Assembly (NCBI RefSeq): GCF_029784165.1
Contig: NC_073695.1
Location: 99,947,306-100,011,305 of the forward strand
Source: Wyeomyia smithii
Taxonomy: Eukaryota; Arthropoda; Insecta; Diptera; Culicidae
Length of the DNA: 64,000 nucleotides
Direction: 5' to 3'
Made by a program: the position numbers and the translations under genes
Part shown: positions 1 to 11,086 of the stretch, one piece after another
Numbering within the stretch: the stretch's first letter is position 1
Layout of the letters: every line of letters begins with the position of its first letter
The notes under the pieces: generated by a model
Database searches by the model: none
Seen by the model: the letters and a program-made list of their open reading frames with translations, nothing else
Told to the model about the DNA's origin: nothing

Positions 1-215
1 ATTTTTTTGCTTCTTAAGATTATACCCCCTTTCGCCTCAGAATTAACTTCTGATTACGCCACCACATCATACCAGTAAAATAAAGAAAAGAAATATTTAT
101 TTTTTGTTCGTTAATAGCAAAATTTTAGTATTTTTTGTGTGATTCGATTATCCGGAAAACTCGATTATTCGGAATGAAATTTTTTTTGATGTTCCATATA
201 ATCGAGTCCGACCTG
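1..215 (-). mobile_element. Pogo-type MITE, partial (cut by window edge)
   Basis: The right end reads ATCGAGTCCGACCTG followed by TA (216-217). The same sequence occurs inverted at 50764-51002, where both ends and TA duplications are present. The interior (about 60-130) also matches that copy. The CTCGATTATCCGG terminal motif and TA target resemble pogo/Tigger-type Tc1/mariner MITEs. The left end lies outside the window or has decayed. No coding capacity. Confidence 0.6.
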
Positions 216-2193
216 TATATCTGATCATAGAATTTGTATCATGATCAGATCAAGAAAAGTATCATAATCTAGTCATTTTATTCCTGATCCATTTGAATTA
301 AATTTTTTTGGATAGAAAATTTACCTAAAACCTTTTCGAGCACTTGGTCAGTTTTGAGAAAAAGATTTTGAAACCAAAACTTTTTCATAAATTGTACCTA
401 CGTGAAATCTATCATTATATCAAGCAGAGGTAAAATGAAGCGAGAAACTTTCAGAAGTAAACTGGTCCGACGCTAATACAAAACAGGCCGTCGTATTACA
501 CCAATTACTGTAACATTCGAGCAAAAATTTCGCAAAAACAAAAGTGTTTCTACATAATATTCAAATGTCACACACACTTAAAATTTACTGTCGTAGGTAA
601 TTCATTGCCTAGAACGGTACCACTGAGTGCTCGGTTAAAACAAATTATAGCTGTCACATTTTGCGTAATCTCGGTTCAATCTAACTGAAACTTCGGCACC
701 GAAATTTCGGAATCGCGGTTTTCATTATTCTTGTTGCTGAATTTTCAGTAAATTGAGGTTAAGCCGTGATAGCTCTGTAATATGCACTACCTAGCTCGAG
801 AGTCATTTTTATGTGTATAGAAGCAATTTAACTACAAATATACTGCAATCTTTTATTATTTGATACCATTAGCACTACTTAAAAATAAGGCATGAAGGCC
901 GAGTTGTGCTCGAAAAAAACTAAACTAAAACTTTCTTACTAAGAGTGTTACCTAAAAATCTTGATGAAACTTTCTGAACATCATCAGTAGAAATTATTTG
1001 ATGATACTGATAAATATTTGAAGTAATATTGCGTTGATTGTAAAGCTATCTCGCTTATGGAAAATTTGTCTTATCATGGTAAATTTTCTGCTTAGCATAC
1101 AGACTCGAGGCATGGACATGAATTATAATGGATACGAAGCGTACTACCGAAAGGCTCAACGGACGCGAGGGCGATTGAGCGCGGGTTCCAAAAGACGCGA
1201 GACCGAAAACGATATTATATGATTGCCTGAGATCCAACTATCGTGACTAGTATCCCGGTTTTGTAACATCTGCTACTGGACGCATAATCGAGGGGCCACA
1301 AAGCCGCACTGGTTTCCGCATTCAAAGCCGGCCACCGACCCGCCATCACAAGCGGCGGCCTCTTACACACAAACGACTAATTTACTGGTTTGCTAGGTCT
1401 ACTCAAACATATTAGCTATCTCTTAGTTAAGTCCGAACAAGCGGTAGCGAGAAAGGACAGCATTCACTCGAACAGAGGGTCGGCCGAAGGTCGCGAGTGC
1501 TTTACTCTCCAATTGACATTCTGATGCGAAATACATGTTGCAAACAGTGCGGTATTTGTTTCATGTAGGTTTCGCTGTTGGCGGTGGCGCTAGTGTTGAC
1601 ATTATAGTTTACAGCTCCGTTCACAAGTTTTTGTAAATCAATTTTGTAAATGAGATTTTATGCTGCTTTTTTTCATCACTCTCTAAGGTGCAGTTCGTTT
1701 TCTTCGTGGAGAATAGTGTCTTTCTAATCTTTAATATGATTCCCTCTGTTCTATTTTCCACATGAACGGCATTTTGATCGTAGTTAATGGTAATATATTC
1801 GGATCAAAATTAAAATACGCATGGTGACGTTAGAATATGCTTCAACTTTATTTAGAAAAATAAATTCGTTCAGTAAAAAAAATATCTGCGAAAATTATAT
1901 TGTTGAAAGTCTGAGGTGTACAACTTCGTGTTTCTCAATGTCAGTATAGACTAGTTAATTGAGGGTTCAACAAATAGATGCCTCACATAGTATTCTTTAC
2001 AATGTCACACCGAATGGCGCAACAGAATTATTCGATTATTCTTAATTTATTTTATTAGCAACAAACTTCAATTAATAATAATAAAAACCAATAACGTTTA
2101 ATCCATAGAAATCTGTTCCATTTTGAATTGTTTCATTATAATTTTATTGGAATGTAAACATGAGTTTGAAAAACAATAGTTAGTTATAGTTGT
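216..2193. other. No recognised gene; one GC-richer patch
   Basis: Mostly AT-rich sequence with no ORF above about 62 codons. A GC-richer patch at about 1140-1530 has repeated GCG/CGAG words and no open frame I recognise; it could be an eroded TE or an unidentified host element. I see no terminal repeats around it. Confidence 0.5.
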
Positions 2194-2572
2194 AAAAGAA
2201 ACTTTGCAGCGGGGGCCTAGTGTGGTTGGTAACGTCTCCGCCAACCACGCTCGACGCCTGGGTTCGAATCCCACCGCCGACATAGGTGTCGATGGTTGTG
2301 AGGTGGCGTGATCCACTCACAACCAACCCAACTGGTCTAGATTCAATCCTAGTCGACACCGGGAGATTTTCTGAGGCGAAAAATCTCTGGGATCACGCCT
2401 TCCATCGCATGAGGAAGTAAAGCCGTTGGCGCCGGTTCGTTAATTAACGGGCCGTGAGTTAGGGTCCTGGGTGTGGAGTCGTCTCCCTAGGCGTCGGTGA
2501 TTGGCCACAACAGTGGCGGAACTAGACCGACGGAAAATAAGCGAGAATAAAAAAAAAAAAAAAGAAACTTTG
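2194..2572 (+). mobile_element. tRNA-derived SINE with target site duplication
   Basis: A 354-bp body (2207-2560) ends in an A-tail at about 2549-2563. It is flanked by AAAGAAACTTTG on both sides (2195-2206 and 2561-2572), a perfect 12-bp target duplication typical of LINE-driven retroposition. The head carries Pol III promoter boxes. It is internally GC-rich relative to its neighbours and has no ORF. Mosquitoes carry abundant tRNA-related SINEs (Feilai in Aedes is one); assignment to a named family needs a library comparison. Confidence 0.85.
2218..2272 (+). promoter_or_regulatory. Internal Pol III promoter (A and B boxes) of SINE
   Basis: The A-box-like TAGTGTGGTTGG lies at 2218-2229 and a perfect B box GGTTCGAATCC at 2261-2271. 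The 31-bp spacing is as in tRNA genes. The flanking sequence does not fold into a full tRNA cloverleaf with matching acceptor stem, so this is a SINE head rather than a tRNA gene. Confidence 0.75.
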
Positions 2573-2796
2573 TGGTCACGTGAAAAACATTTCATGAAAG
2601 CAAACCAGTAAAATTCATTAGAATCCAATTCATTATGGTTAAAAAGCGGTTTCGAGCCTCATTTTCCCTTCCATCCTATGAAGCTCGGCAATACTACCGT
2701 GGTGTACTGAAAGACACGAGAACCATTTCGTCGATTACAATGAATTTGAAAATGTTGTTTTCAACTGCAATCACTGTTTTGTTTGAACAAAATTAT

Positions 2797-3224
2797 ACTG
2801 GTCGACAAAAGCGAAAAGATGCTGTCTTAAAGCTCTAAATAGTTGCCCTAGAAAGATTGTGGCTTTTTAACAATTCCTGTGAATTTTGGTGCCCCTTGCC
2901 ATTGTCAAGACGCGTCAGCTTACGTCAAAGTGTCGCAGTTTACTGATGTTTTCATTGTCTAGGTTTTTTAATCTATTTTTATCTTTAAATAACTTCGGTC
3001 ATAGCTGAATAAATTCACAACATTTCAGAGACTTCAAGGAAGTTTTCCCGTTAGCAACAGTAGAAGCGACGAACCCGACGAGCAAATACTCCGCAGCCTT
3101 TGGCTGCTTTCTGAGTTCGCTAGGGGCACCAAACTTCATAAAAAACGGTTGAAAAGTTATAATCTTCCATATTTTCAAGTTTGAGCTCTAGTGCAAAGTG
3201 TTTTTTTTTGGTTTTGTTGACTAG
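2797..3224. mobile_element. Non-autonomous element with long imperfect terminal inverted repeats
   Basis: The left end begins ACTGGTCGACAAAAGC (2797) and the right end is its inverted counterpart ending GTTGACTAGT (3224). Homology between the arms continues for about 100 bp, including the shared TTGGTGCCCC block at 2887-2897 and 3124-3133. Related pieces occur at 38355-38520 (left arm) and 45285-45450 (right arm). No ORF and no clear target duplication, so the superfamily is not assigned. Confidence 0.6.
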
Positions 3225-3549
3225 TGCTGTAAGTGTTGGGACCGCTCTTAAAACGGGCGATCATATTTTTCGCAATTTTTTGTTTTGCCAAAAACCAATT
3301 ATTTATTGCTTTGTATGTACAGAAAATTTATTTGTGAATGAATATTTGTACAATAAATCATTGCCATAAAGCAAAAAGTTAAAAAGACCATCTGATCACG
3401 TTTGGCGACCGTTTTTTTTTAAATTTCTCGATGCATTTTCACTACTGCTCCGCTGGCAACGCATTTCGTTACGCTAAAAATCTAGATTTCAGACCCTCGC
3501 CCATTCCTGTGAAACAAAAGGTAACGATCGATATGACTGAACTACACAT
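3225..3549. other. Spacer, nothing recognised
   Basis: Intermediate-GC to AT-rich sequence between two elements. Only chance ORFs are present. Confidence 0.5.
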
Positions 3550-3557
3550 ATACACAG

Positions 3558-3997
3558 CAGGGTGTCCCAAAAAAAAAAAATCGATGTTGAAAAAGTCAAA
3601 GTGCTCTATAGCATTTTTGTTGAACATTTCGACTTTTCAAAAAATTATTCTCAGGTTGCCCAAACGTGATTTATGAAAAAATTACTTTTTTAAGCTACAA
3701 ACCCACTCTTTTGCATTTTTTTCAATTCTGTTCGATTCCCACTTTTTTCCATATATTTTTTTTTGTGGTGTTGGTTTTGAATATTTTTCATGGTTCAGTT
3801 CAGCATTGCAGTCAGTTATTTGACTCCCATAACTTTTAGATAAAACCCTTTGAAACACATTTAAAATAATGTTTTGAACAAGAACTGAAATTTTTACTGT
3901 CAAGCGGGATTCAGGACGAAAATTTAAATGAAAAAAGATCCTTGATGTCTTATCGGGGGGCTGAGATATTGGCATTTTTTCATGTGATGGAAAACTA
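3558..3997 (+). repeat. Left arm of hAT-like foldback element
   Basis: Includes the terminal GTCCC plus A-run, the ATCGATGTTGAAAAAGTCAA block and, further in, the GGGCTGAGATATTGGCATTT block. Each block recurs inverted in the right arm, interrupted by a later insertion at about 6955-8532. Confidence 0.75.
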
Positions 3998-5236
3998 CAC
4001 GCAAAAGTTGGAATGTGCGTAACCAGATCATTTATGAGCGAAATTAGCGCATTTACTGATTAAGTTTGGAGCCAGTACAACAAATGTGTGCTGGGCATAA
4101 CGCATTTGATGCTCTAGCGGATTTTGAATGTATTTAGCACCTCCAAATCACTATACTTCAAAAGTTTTAACCGGTGTTGGTATCGTCATGATGATTTGTA
4201 CTGGTATTGGTAATGTTCTTTAGAAGGCTGCTATCGTTGAAGCAGTGCAACCAACAACAAACACTGATGATTCTGGTCATGTATGAATTGATGAAAATAC
4301 CAACTGATTGATTCCTTATCATGAATCCGGTCATCTAAAAACATCATCGAATCAATAACAAACAAAAAGACATTGGGTTTGTTCAAAATATTTTAATTTA
4401 CCTACGACTCTGGTTTTATTCATATGCATTCGGTTCCATGTTACTGGCACCAGCGTCAGTAAATCCTGTTGCAACAAGGCGCGCTATTGGCTGTTTCGTT
4501 TGCTGACAGCGATTAGGGATGCACAAGTCTTTGATACGCACCGGCTCGCGAAAGTAAGCAGCGGTCTTTTGAGCGCCCCGAAACAGATCGTTAGCCCGAA
4601 GCCGAAGTTTGCCGAAACATCACGGATTTGTGTGTATGATACACATTCTGATTCCGATCTCTGTCCATGTATTCATTGTACAAATGATGCGTTCTGCATT
4701 TCACACATTTTGAAATCAGAGCAATCATTGTGCGTTATATCAGGACACATTTGATGATTAAAGCTTGAACTTTTGCGTGTATGCATTTTTACAAATTTGT
4801 TAAATAACTGTTTTATTTTGTGAGATAAAGAATAACAATGTTCAGGAAACAAATGCATTTTTGGATGGCTGATAACTTAGTAGAAGGTTTAAAAATTTGA
4901 AAAAATCTGCGAAAAAAGTTAGAAAGAAAATTGTTATTTTAGGTGCCCTCTAATAGAAAACTCAATGTTGCTCGTAATATATAAGAGATAGAAACATGAT
5001 GTCTTCGGTAAAGTTTCTTGTTTTAAGATAACCTAAAACTTTGTTGAAGACACCTTGCGTCTATCTTATTTTGATTTAAAAGTAAAGTTTTTATCTCACT
5101 CATTGGTGGATTGATTACCCATATTTATGCATCAAAAGATGTATTTTTGGATACACTGAAACTTCTCTGAACATACCTCATGGCTGTAATCAACATTCGA
5201 GTCACTAGTCGCACAAAAATGGCAAAAAAAAAACAC
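3998..5236. other. Central spacer of the 5.2-kb hAT-like element
   Basis: AT-rich, no recognisable coding remnant. A small GC-richer part at about 4440-4650 contains a chance ORF. It presumably represents cargo or the decayed interior of the element. Confidence 0.4.
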
Positions 5237-6303
5237 TGCGCAATTAGGGTTTGCAATATTCCCGGGAATGGATTTCCCGGGAAACGGGAATAAAAAATCG
5301 CATTTCCCGGGAATTCCCGGGAACCGGGAATAAACAAAGAATTTTAGCAAAAATGAGATTTCAAATAAAGTTTATTAATAAAAGGTATCAAACAATCGTT
5401 TACAATTTCATTATCAATTCGCATGAAAAACGGATTAAAAACAAAACTTATTCAAGTTCACTCCAGAAATTCATGATCGATTTTTGTAGCAAATGTTAGC
5501 AGCAGAGTAGGTTTCAGGGTTTTTATACCGTCGAACAATCGCCTCAGATCCACTGACAATTTTTCGTTAAGCCCAAATAATGTGATTCCCTTCTGTAAAA
5601 CTTTGCTCAAGATCGCTGAATCACCGCTGGTGTCTGATTTCTAGGATACTTCTAAATCACCGATTCCAGCTCTTGCTACATTTCATTAGAAACTGAAAAG
5701 TCCAAAACTTTTAGTTTGTTGAAGATAAAGCTGAGTGTTTGACAGGCAGGATTTAGAGCTTTTGAATGCCTACGTAATTAATGTGAAATCGCGGCCACGA
5801 CCTAAGTTACACTGACTGAGTTTTATTAATTTATTTATTTCTGGTCGCATTGATTTACAAGTTTCAATTTTTTTTATCAATTTACTGGTTTCAAAAAAAA
5901 ATCAGGCAACTATCCGCTTAGTGGTAAACTCATTATCAAAAAAAAAAACATTAGACGAAGAAAATATTACTTATTTTTTCGTTTATTGAATAAGACAGCA
6001 TACATTTTTGACAAATAATTCAAGCAAATAATTTAATATTACACGGCAAACAAATATTGATCGCCCAAGCAAATATTTGCTTCGCAGAATGCACACTTTA
6101 AAGCTGCTTTACACTTCTACGACATAAGTTTCGTGTTTTGATACAATATTTAGTTTTATTGCAATATTGTATTGAAATTTTTTCGAGGAGCTCGGGAATC
6201 CCGGGATCCCGGGAATCAATATTTCTATTCCCGGGATCCGGGAATCCCGGGAAAAGGTAATTCCCGGGAAATCGTTCCCGGGAATGCAAACCCTATGCGC
6301 AAT
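5237..6303. mobile_element. Non-autonomous hAT element with CCCGGGAA subterminal repeats
   Basis: Termini TAGGGTTTGCA (5245) and TGCAAACCCTA (6295) are perfect inverted repeats, flanked by the 8-bp duplication TGCGCAAT (5237-5244 and 6296-6303). Just inside each end lie clusters of the palindrome TTCCCGGGAA: at least 4 on the left (5258-5330) and 6 or more on the right (6186-6285). Such subterminal repeats are typical transposase-binding arrays of hAT elements. The 0.8-kb interior has no clear transposase frame. Nested within the larger hAT-like element. Confidence 0.88.
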
Positions 6304-6320
6304 GGAGATATTGAGATTTA

Positions 6321-6599
6321 TAGCGAATTTCTTTATTCCACCAGCTCACCTCGTTTTGACCTGGAAGCGCACTAACTGCTGTCAAAACCTTTCTTTATTC
6401 GCTCCATTTTGACCCAGTTTTGACCTGCCGTGCTGCCCGAAGCACACTGTAAAATTTGTCAGCTGCAACCCACCACCGCACGTGCTAGTTCGTAAACAAT
6501 TATCTGGCATCTCTTTCTTACTTACGTCTTAAATGGCGATGACATTTCATTATTCCTCGGCAGTTTTGCCCGCACACAGTGGAATAAAGAAATTCACTA
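6321..6599. mobile_element. TA-flanked MITE, copy 1 (complete)
   Basis: Terminal inverted repeats GCGAATTTCTTTATTCCAC (6323) and GTGGAATAAAGAAATTCAC (to 6597), with one mismatch, flanked by TA on both sides. Length 275 bp. A near-identical copy truncated at its right end sits at 36601-36860. The TA target points to a Tc1/mariner-type MITE. Inserted 17 bp beyond the small hAT element. Confidence 0.85.
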
Positions 6600-6621
6600 T
6601 TAGTCGCATTTTTGTGAAAAT

Positions 6622-8724
6622 GCATAGTTTTCCATCAAATGTAAAAACGATAATATCTCAGCCCCAAGGATCTTTCTTCATGTAAATTTTCGTCTTGAAT
6701 CCCGCTTTACAGTAAAAATTTCAGTTTTTGATTGAAAATTTTTTTTAAATGAGTTTTGAAGGATTTTATCTAAAAATTATGAGAAAAATTCGCTTTTTTG
6801 TGATGTTCAATGGGCTTTGTGAATCAAATAATTGAATGCGATGCTGAACTAAACCATTCAAAATATTCGCAAATAAACCCACAAAAATAAAAAAATATAT
6901 AAGGAAAAATGTAGGAATCGAACAGATTTGAAATACTACAAGGTATACAGCCCTAGGGTTGTATGAAATGGTGACGCGGGACTAAACACTGTTATTAGAA
7001 GGATTTTTAGTTACAAAGGTTACAGAATCTGCGGACAGCAACAATTCGTTTGTTCTGTGGTTTAAGTATTTTTTTATACGCATAAAAAAATTTCTTTTCA
7101 GAAATATATTGAACAACACTCGGAAGAACTTCGATTACACTTAACGATATTGTGTAGTGTTTTTTTTTTGTGCGAACAACATCTATTTAACAATGCACAA
7201 GCGTGTCGTAGTTATTGTAGAAGCACCAAGAATTTCTCGCAATGCGTCTGAATCAGAATTACCTCTATTTCCTCATAAACCAAATCCAACAGTACCTACG
7301 TTTTCATAATATATGATTTTGTTTTATTTAACTCTGATCAAATTAAATTTAATTCATAAATCTTATTATGGAAATAATTTCGAAGCCGTTACATAGGTTC
7401 ACTCATAGGAAAACATAAAAATATATTGAACAAAATTATCAACAAGTTCCAGCGAAAAATCGTAACAATCAACAATTACAAGTTCTAAATGATTAATTTC
7501 TGTTTTTTGTTTGACAAGTTTTTTTCATTTGCCAACAATTACATTCACTGTATTACGAAGACTGCTAATATACGTAAGAATATTATTTGTTAAGTTGAGA
7601 ACAAAAATATATCATCTAACAATGTTGAAATGTGTAACAACGATTCTGAATAGATCCTAGTGAATCGACAAAATATTCAGAAGCATTCGCTGGCTCTTAA
7701 GCTTCTATAAATTTGTATTTTTATAAATCTACTCTTTCGATCACGATCATTTAGTGAATATCGAAGATAAAATGCAAAAAAAAATCTTATGACCATTGCA
7801 AAAATGCTCAATTCTTGTTGAGTAGTTTATGTTTTTTTAAGGTAACCATATTCAAGAAATAAACTTTTAATAACTATCAATGCAGCAGCATTGCAGTTTT
7901 TCCTTGATTTCACGGAAATAGAAGTCGAGTACCACTGCAGACGACGAGAGACCAGCGGCGCTCTGCTCCACATAATATGTATAGTATACTGTACGGTATT
8001 GATGCTTTTACCAGCATGTTTTCTTTCAAGATATCAGTTTTAATTATGCTCTGACAGTAGGTTTAGAAATTGTTCAAGTAAAAGGCTTGTTTCAAAACTT
8101 TTCGAAAGATCTTTACCTTCGAGACTTCAGATTAGTCTAAGTTCATGGAAGCAAACGTAAATTGACCTGTTGGGACGGGGAGACTCTGTCCATTTTTTTC
8201 TATATTGAAACAAAGAATATCACAGGGAATAGTTGGTGTCCATTCACATCGTCTGTGCTAGGAATGCTCGCGTGGGATTGGTTCATTGTTCGCGTAAACT
8301 TCCTTGTAATTTTTTATCAATTTTCACCGTTGAGCAGTGAAATAATAATGATGACTAGCGTATTATAAAACTGTTACACGTTTTATCTATCCAACAATGC
8401 TTTGGTTATTGTTATCCATCATGTGGTTATGCTGTTATTATCGTTTGAAATCTGACGTAACATTTGCCAGTTTCGCTTGCTATTTTACAGAATGCATCTC
8501 AGTATAGAAAACAAAGACGTAGTCCCACGTCAAAAAAAAAATTGCAAAAGAAAGGTTTTGTAGCTTAAAAAAGTCATTTTTTCATAAATCACGTTTGGGC
8601 AACCTGAAAACATTTCTTTAGAACGTCGAAATGTTCTACAAAAATGCTATAAATAACAATATCTTTCAATTTGGGGCTGAGCATCTTGACTTTTTTAACA
8701 TCGATTTTTTTTTGGGACAGCCTA
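6622..8724 (-). repeat. Right arm of hAT-like foldback element, split
   Basis: 6622-6953 and 8534-8724 are together the inverted counterpart of 3558-3997. They are contiguous in the left arm but separated here by a 1.58-kb insertion. The divergence between arms (many indels in A-runs) indicates an old insertion. Confidence 0.7.
6955..8532 (+). mobile_element. Palindrome-ended element family, copy 1
   Basis: Its limits are set by the break in the hAT arm it interrupts. It begins with a leader (ACAAGGTATACAGCCC) followed by TGACGCGGGACTA at 6972 and ends with GACGTAGTCCCACGTCA at 8516-8532. The leader recurs inverted at about 16595-16635. The subterminal block around GCATCTCAGTATAG precedes the end motif as in the other copies. 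The 7900-8400 segment is homologous to 49280-49760. No recognisable protein. Confidence 0.65.
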
Positions 8725-8732
8725 ATACACAG

Positions 8733-9711
8733 ACATTCGCTCAGTTTTTAAGTGTGTATCGAATGAGTCTCTGCTCTGCGTTGCTCAAATAAAATGTTTG
8801 TTTTTGCGTTAAATAATTCCAGACAACAAATACCAACAAATATAACAAAATATACACAACCACAATCAAAACGAATGCTGCAAGAAGATTATTGTTTTCC
8901 CACTTGAAATTTTAGAACATTTAAGCATATATTTTTAAACCTACTTTTAGAAGTAAATGTGACCGCTGTTCATTAACTGACTGGTCTATAAGGTTCAGTT
9001 TTTTCACAAAAAAATTTATTTGATGGACTATTTGTAGCTCTATGTGATTAATAAAATTCGACAATAAGTTGCGTATGAACTAGGCAACGTAAAGATTACG
9101 TGATTAATTAATGACTTTATATTAATATTAATCACTAAATAATTTTTTTCAATATGGGGATCAGATATACCTGAATGAGCGATCAAATCACCTCTAGTGT
9201 AGGATTATTTTTATTTCTGCATCTCTTATAAAATTGTTTCCTACTTCTTTTTAATGCAAAATTACTAAAAGGTTTTTTCGCGATTACTACTATAGTATAG
9301 TTTATCCAAATCTATAACAGATAACAGATTTATTTTGAATGTGTTTTCTTACAAATATGATGGAAACAAGAAAAGGGTGTCAAGTATATCAATTTGTTCG
9401 TTATATTTTCTTCTGATCTGGCAAACTTTTACAACAATTAATAAAAGTTCCAAATCAAGGGAGACTTTTTAAATACCCTCGAATATATTTTAAGTAGTTT
9501 GGTTTTTTCAGTACCTAGAAAATTCTTACGATATTGGTTAATTTTATTCATGCGATGTTCATTAAAAAACTGTTCTGTGACGCACGATAATCCATATATT
9601 CGTAATACAATCGTAATATAATCAAAATTCAGGAGTTTGAGGTACGCTTTCAACGACGGATAAAAATAGTGGATCCTTGATTAGCCCGTTACTTACCCTA
9701 CACCTCATAAG
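8733..9711. other. AT-rich sequence, nothing recognised
   Basis: No gene and no terminal repeats that I could pair; only short chance ORFs. Confidence 0.5.
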
Positions 9712-9835
9712 AGGCTGGCCACATTCCACGTGGACAACTTAGGGGAGGGGGTGGGGGGTTAGGGGTGCGTGAACATTTCGCGTTTGTCCAGGATAGCGGG
9801 AGGGGGTAAAATAATGTCCACGTGAACACGTTATT
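9712..9835. repeat. Degenerate copy of GGCCATCCAC/CCACGTGGACA inverted-repeat MITE
   Basis: GGCCACATTCCACGTGGACAA at 9717-9737 and an inverted TGTCCACGTGAACACG near 9815-9830 enclose a G-rich core (about 9740-9800). This resembles the well-preserved MITE at 15669-15814 and the half copy at 17283-17322. Confidence 0.55.
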
Positions 9836-10410
9836 TTTCCAAAAAACGGCAATCTGCAAAAAAATATTGGACTGCAATAAACAATCTACAGTTGTTCTGG
9901 TTTTAGGATCGCTGTAGCTATTTTTGTGATAAATTTAGCTTCTAGGACACTTTCAACTAAGCTCAATTTTAATATTTTTTTTAACCAAATTTAAGATCAT
10001 TTTCTTAGTTTTCGTTGTTTTTTTTTGCATTTCAGGAGCGTTCCTAAGCATTTTTAGTTAGTTCGGAATAACTAATTTACTTTATCCATTTTCTCAAGTT
10101 TCCTAATTTCAGACGATTTTTTGTTTCTAGACATTAGTGACGTTTTTAATCATTTTGAACTAAATTCAGTAATCATCTTTTCATTTTGTAGAAAGTGTTT
10201 CCCGATATTTCAAGCTACCTTTATTAGAGTTTTCATGCATTTTAAAATAAACTTGATGTAGTTTTTCCTTGAGTTTGGTATTTTTTCTGGTTCATAGTTG
10301 TTCTTTTTGGTTCTTGTATAGTAATTTGAAAACATTTATTTACCTTTTTTGTTTTAGAGGCGTTTCTCTGTTCATTCGAACAGTTTTCTATTTAGTTTAG
10401 AATTCATAAC
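9836..10410. other. T-rich strand-asymmetric sequence
   Basis: The + strand is strongly enriched in T over A, with long TTTT runs. The same bias resumes after the putative solo LTR at 10411-11086 and extends to about 11830. No coding frame recognised on either strand. Confidence 0.4.
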
Positions 10411-11086
10411 TGTTGGAGATTACCAACCGTTGGGATAAATTCCGCAATAATAATCCCCAAATAAAACGACCGTCACTTAGGATTTACTGATAAGGGGGAT
10501 TATTATTTTTCTGTAAGGTTTTTAAGCTCTAAGTTACAAATTCAATTGAGGTTAACAATTATTAGTTAAGATAGACTTACGTTTAGTATTTTCCCGTAAA
10601 TAATTCTTCCCGTAAATAACGCGTGATATATGCTTAACGTTCTTCCAGTCCATACTACACCTTAGAGTTAAGTTAATTTGAATAATTATAATTGCTTGAA
10701 ATTGAATTGGATTTACCTTAGCGCATGTGCTTTTAGCAAAAAATAGTTATCTCGGTTCTATTCACGAGTGTTCCTATCTAACATAATTCTTTTTATTTTG
10801 GGTTTAAATAGAAATTAACTTTAGCATTACCTTTATACTTAAGTATTATAATATTCTAGTTTTAACTTTAAAATTCAGTAGCTTTTAGCGAAATAATCAA
10901 ATGCCAAAGAAAATTAACGCACAATCACTTTTGATCTCTTCACATGACTTGCCACAACTCCTCTCTGACAGCTTGCTGACTTCAGATCACTTGACTGATC
11001 GTGTGGGGGACTTACTTCCTCCCTTTTGAGCTATCGCTTGTCAGTGGCTGCGCACAGTGGGACGCGCTGACTTAAAATAGTCAACA
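10411..11086. mobile_element. Candidate solo LTR
   Basis: Begins TGTTGGAGATTACC and ends AATAGTCAACA, so the termini are TGTTG/CAACA, the usual TG...CA form. The flanking pentamers ATAAC (10406-10410) and ATTAC (11087-11091) match at four of five bases, as expected for an aged 5-bp target duplication. No internal coding region is adjacent, so it would be a solo LTR. BEL/Pao LTRs in insects often have TGTTG-type ends, but the clade is not established. Confidence 0.4.

Larger units (their letters stand above)
3550..8732. mobile_element. hAT-like foldback element, 5.2 kb, with nested insertions
   Basis: The left end starts CAGGGTGTCCC at 3558 and the right end finishes GGGACAGCCTA at 8724. Both are flanked by the identical octamer ATACACAG (3550-3557 and 8725-8732). 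An 8-bp duplication with CAGGG/TAGG-type termini is the hAT signature. The terminal arms are homologous and inverted over several hundred bases: 3558-3997 pairs with 6622-6953 plus 8534-8724. The right arm is split by a 1.58-kb element (about 6955-8532). The central spacer holds a smaller hAT element (5245-6295) and a TA-flanked MITE (6323-6597). No transposase remnant was recognised. Confidence 0.75.

Noticed and set aside
2207..2280. tRNA gene
   Set aside because: A and B boxes are present but a full cloverleaf and acceptor stem are not; flanking duplications and A-tail show a SINE.
5258..6285. CCCGGGAA repeat clusters as a bacterial-type regulatory array
   Set aside because: They lie just inside the TIRs of a hAT element with an 8-bp duplication.
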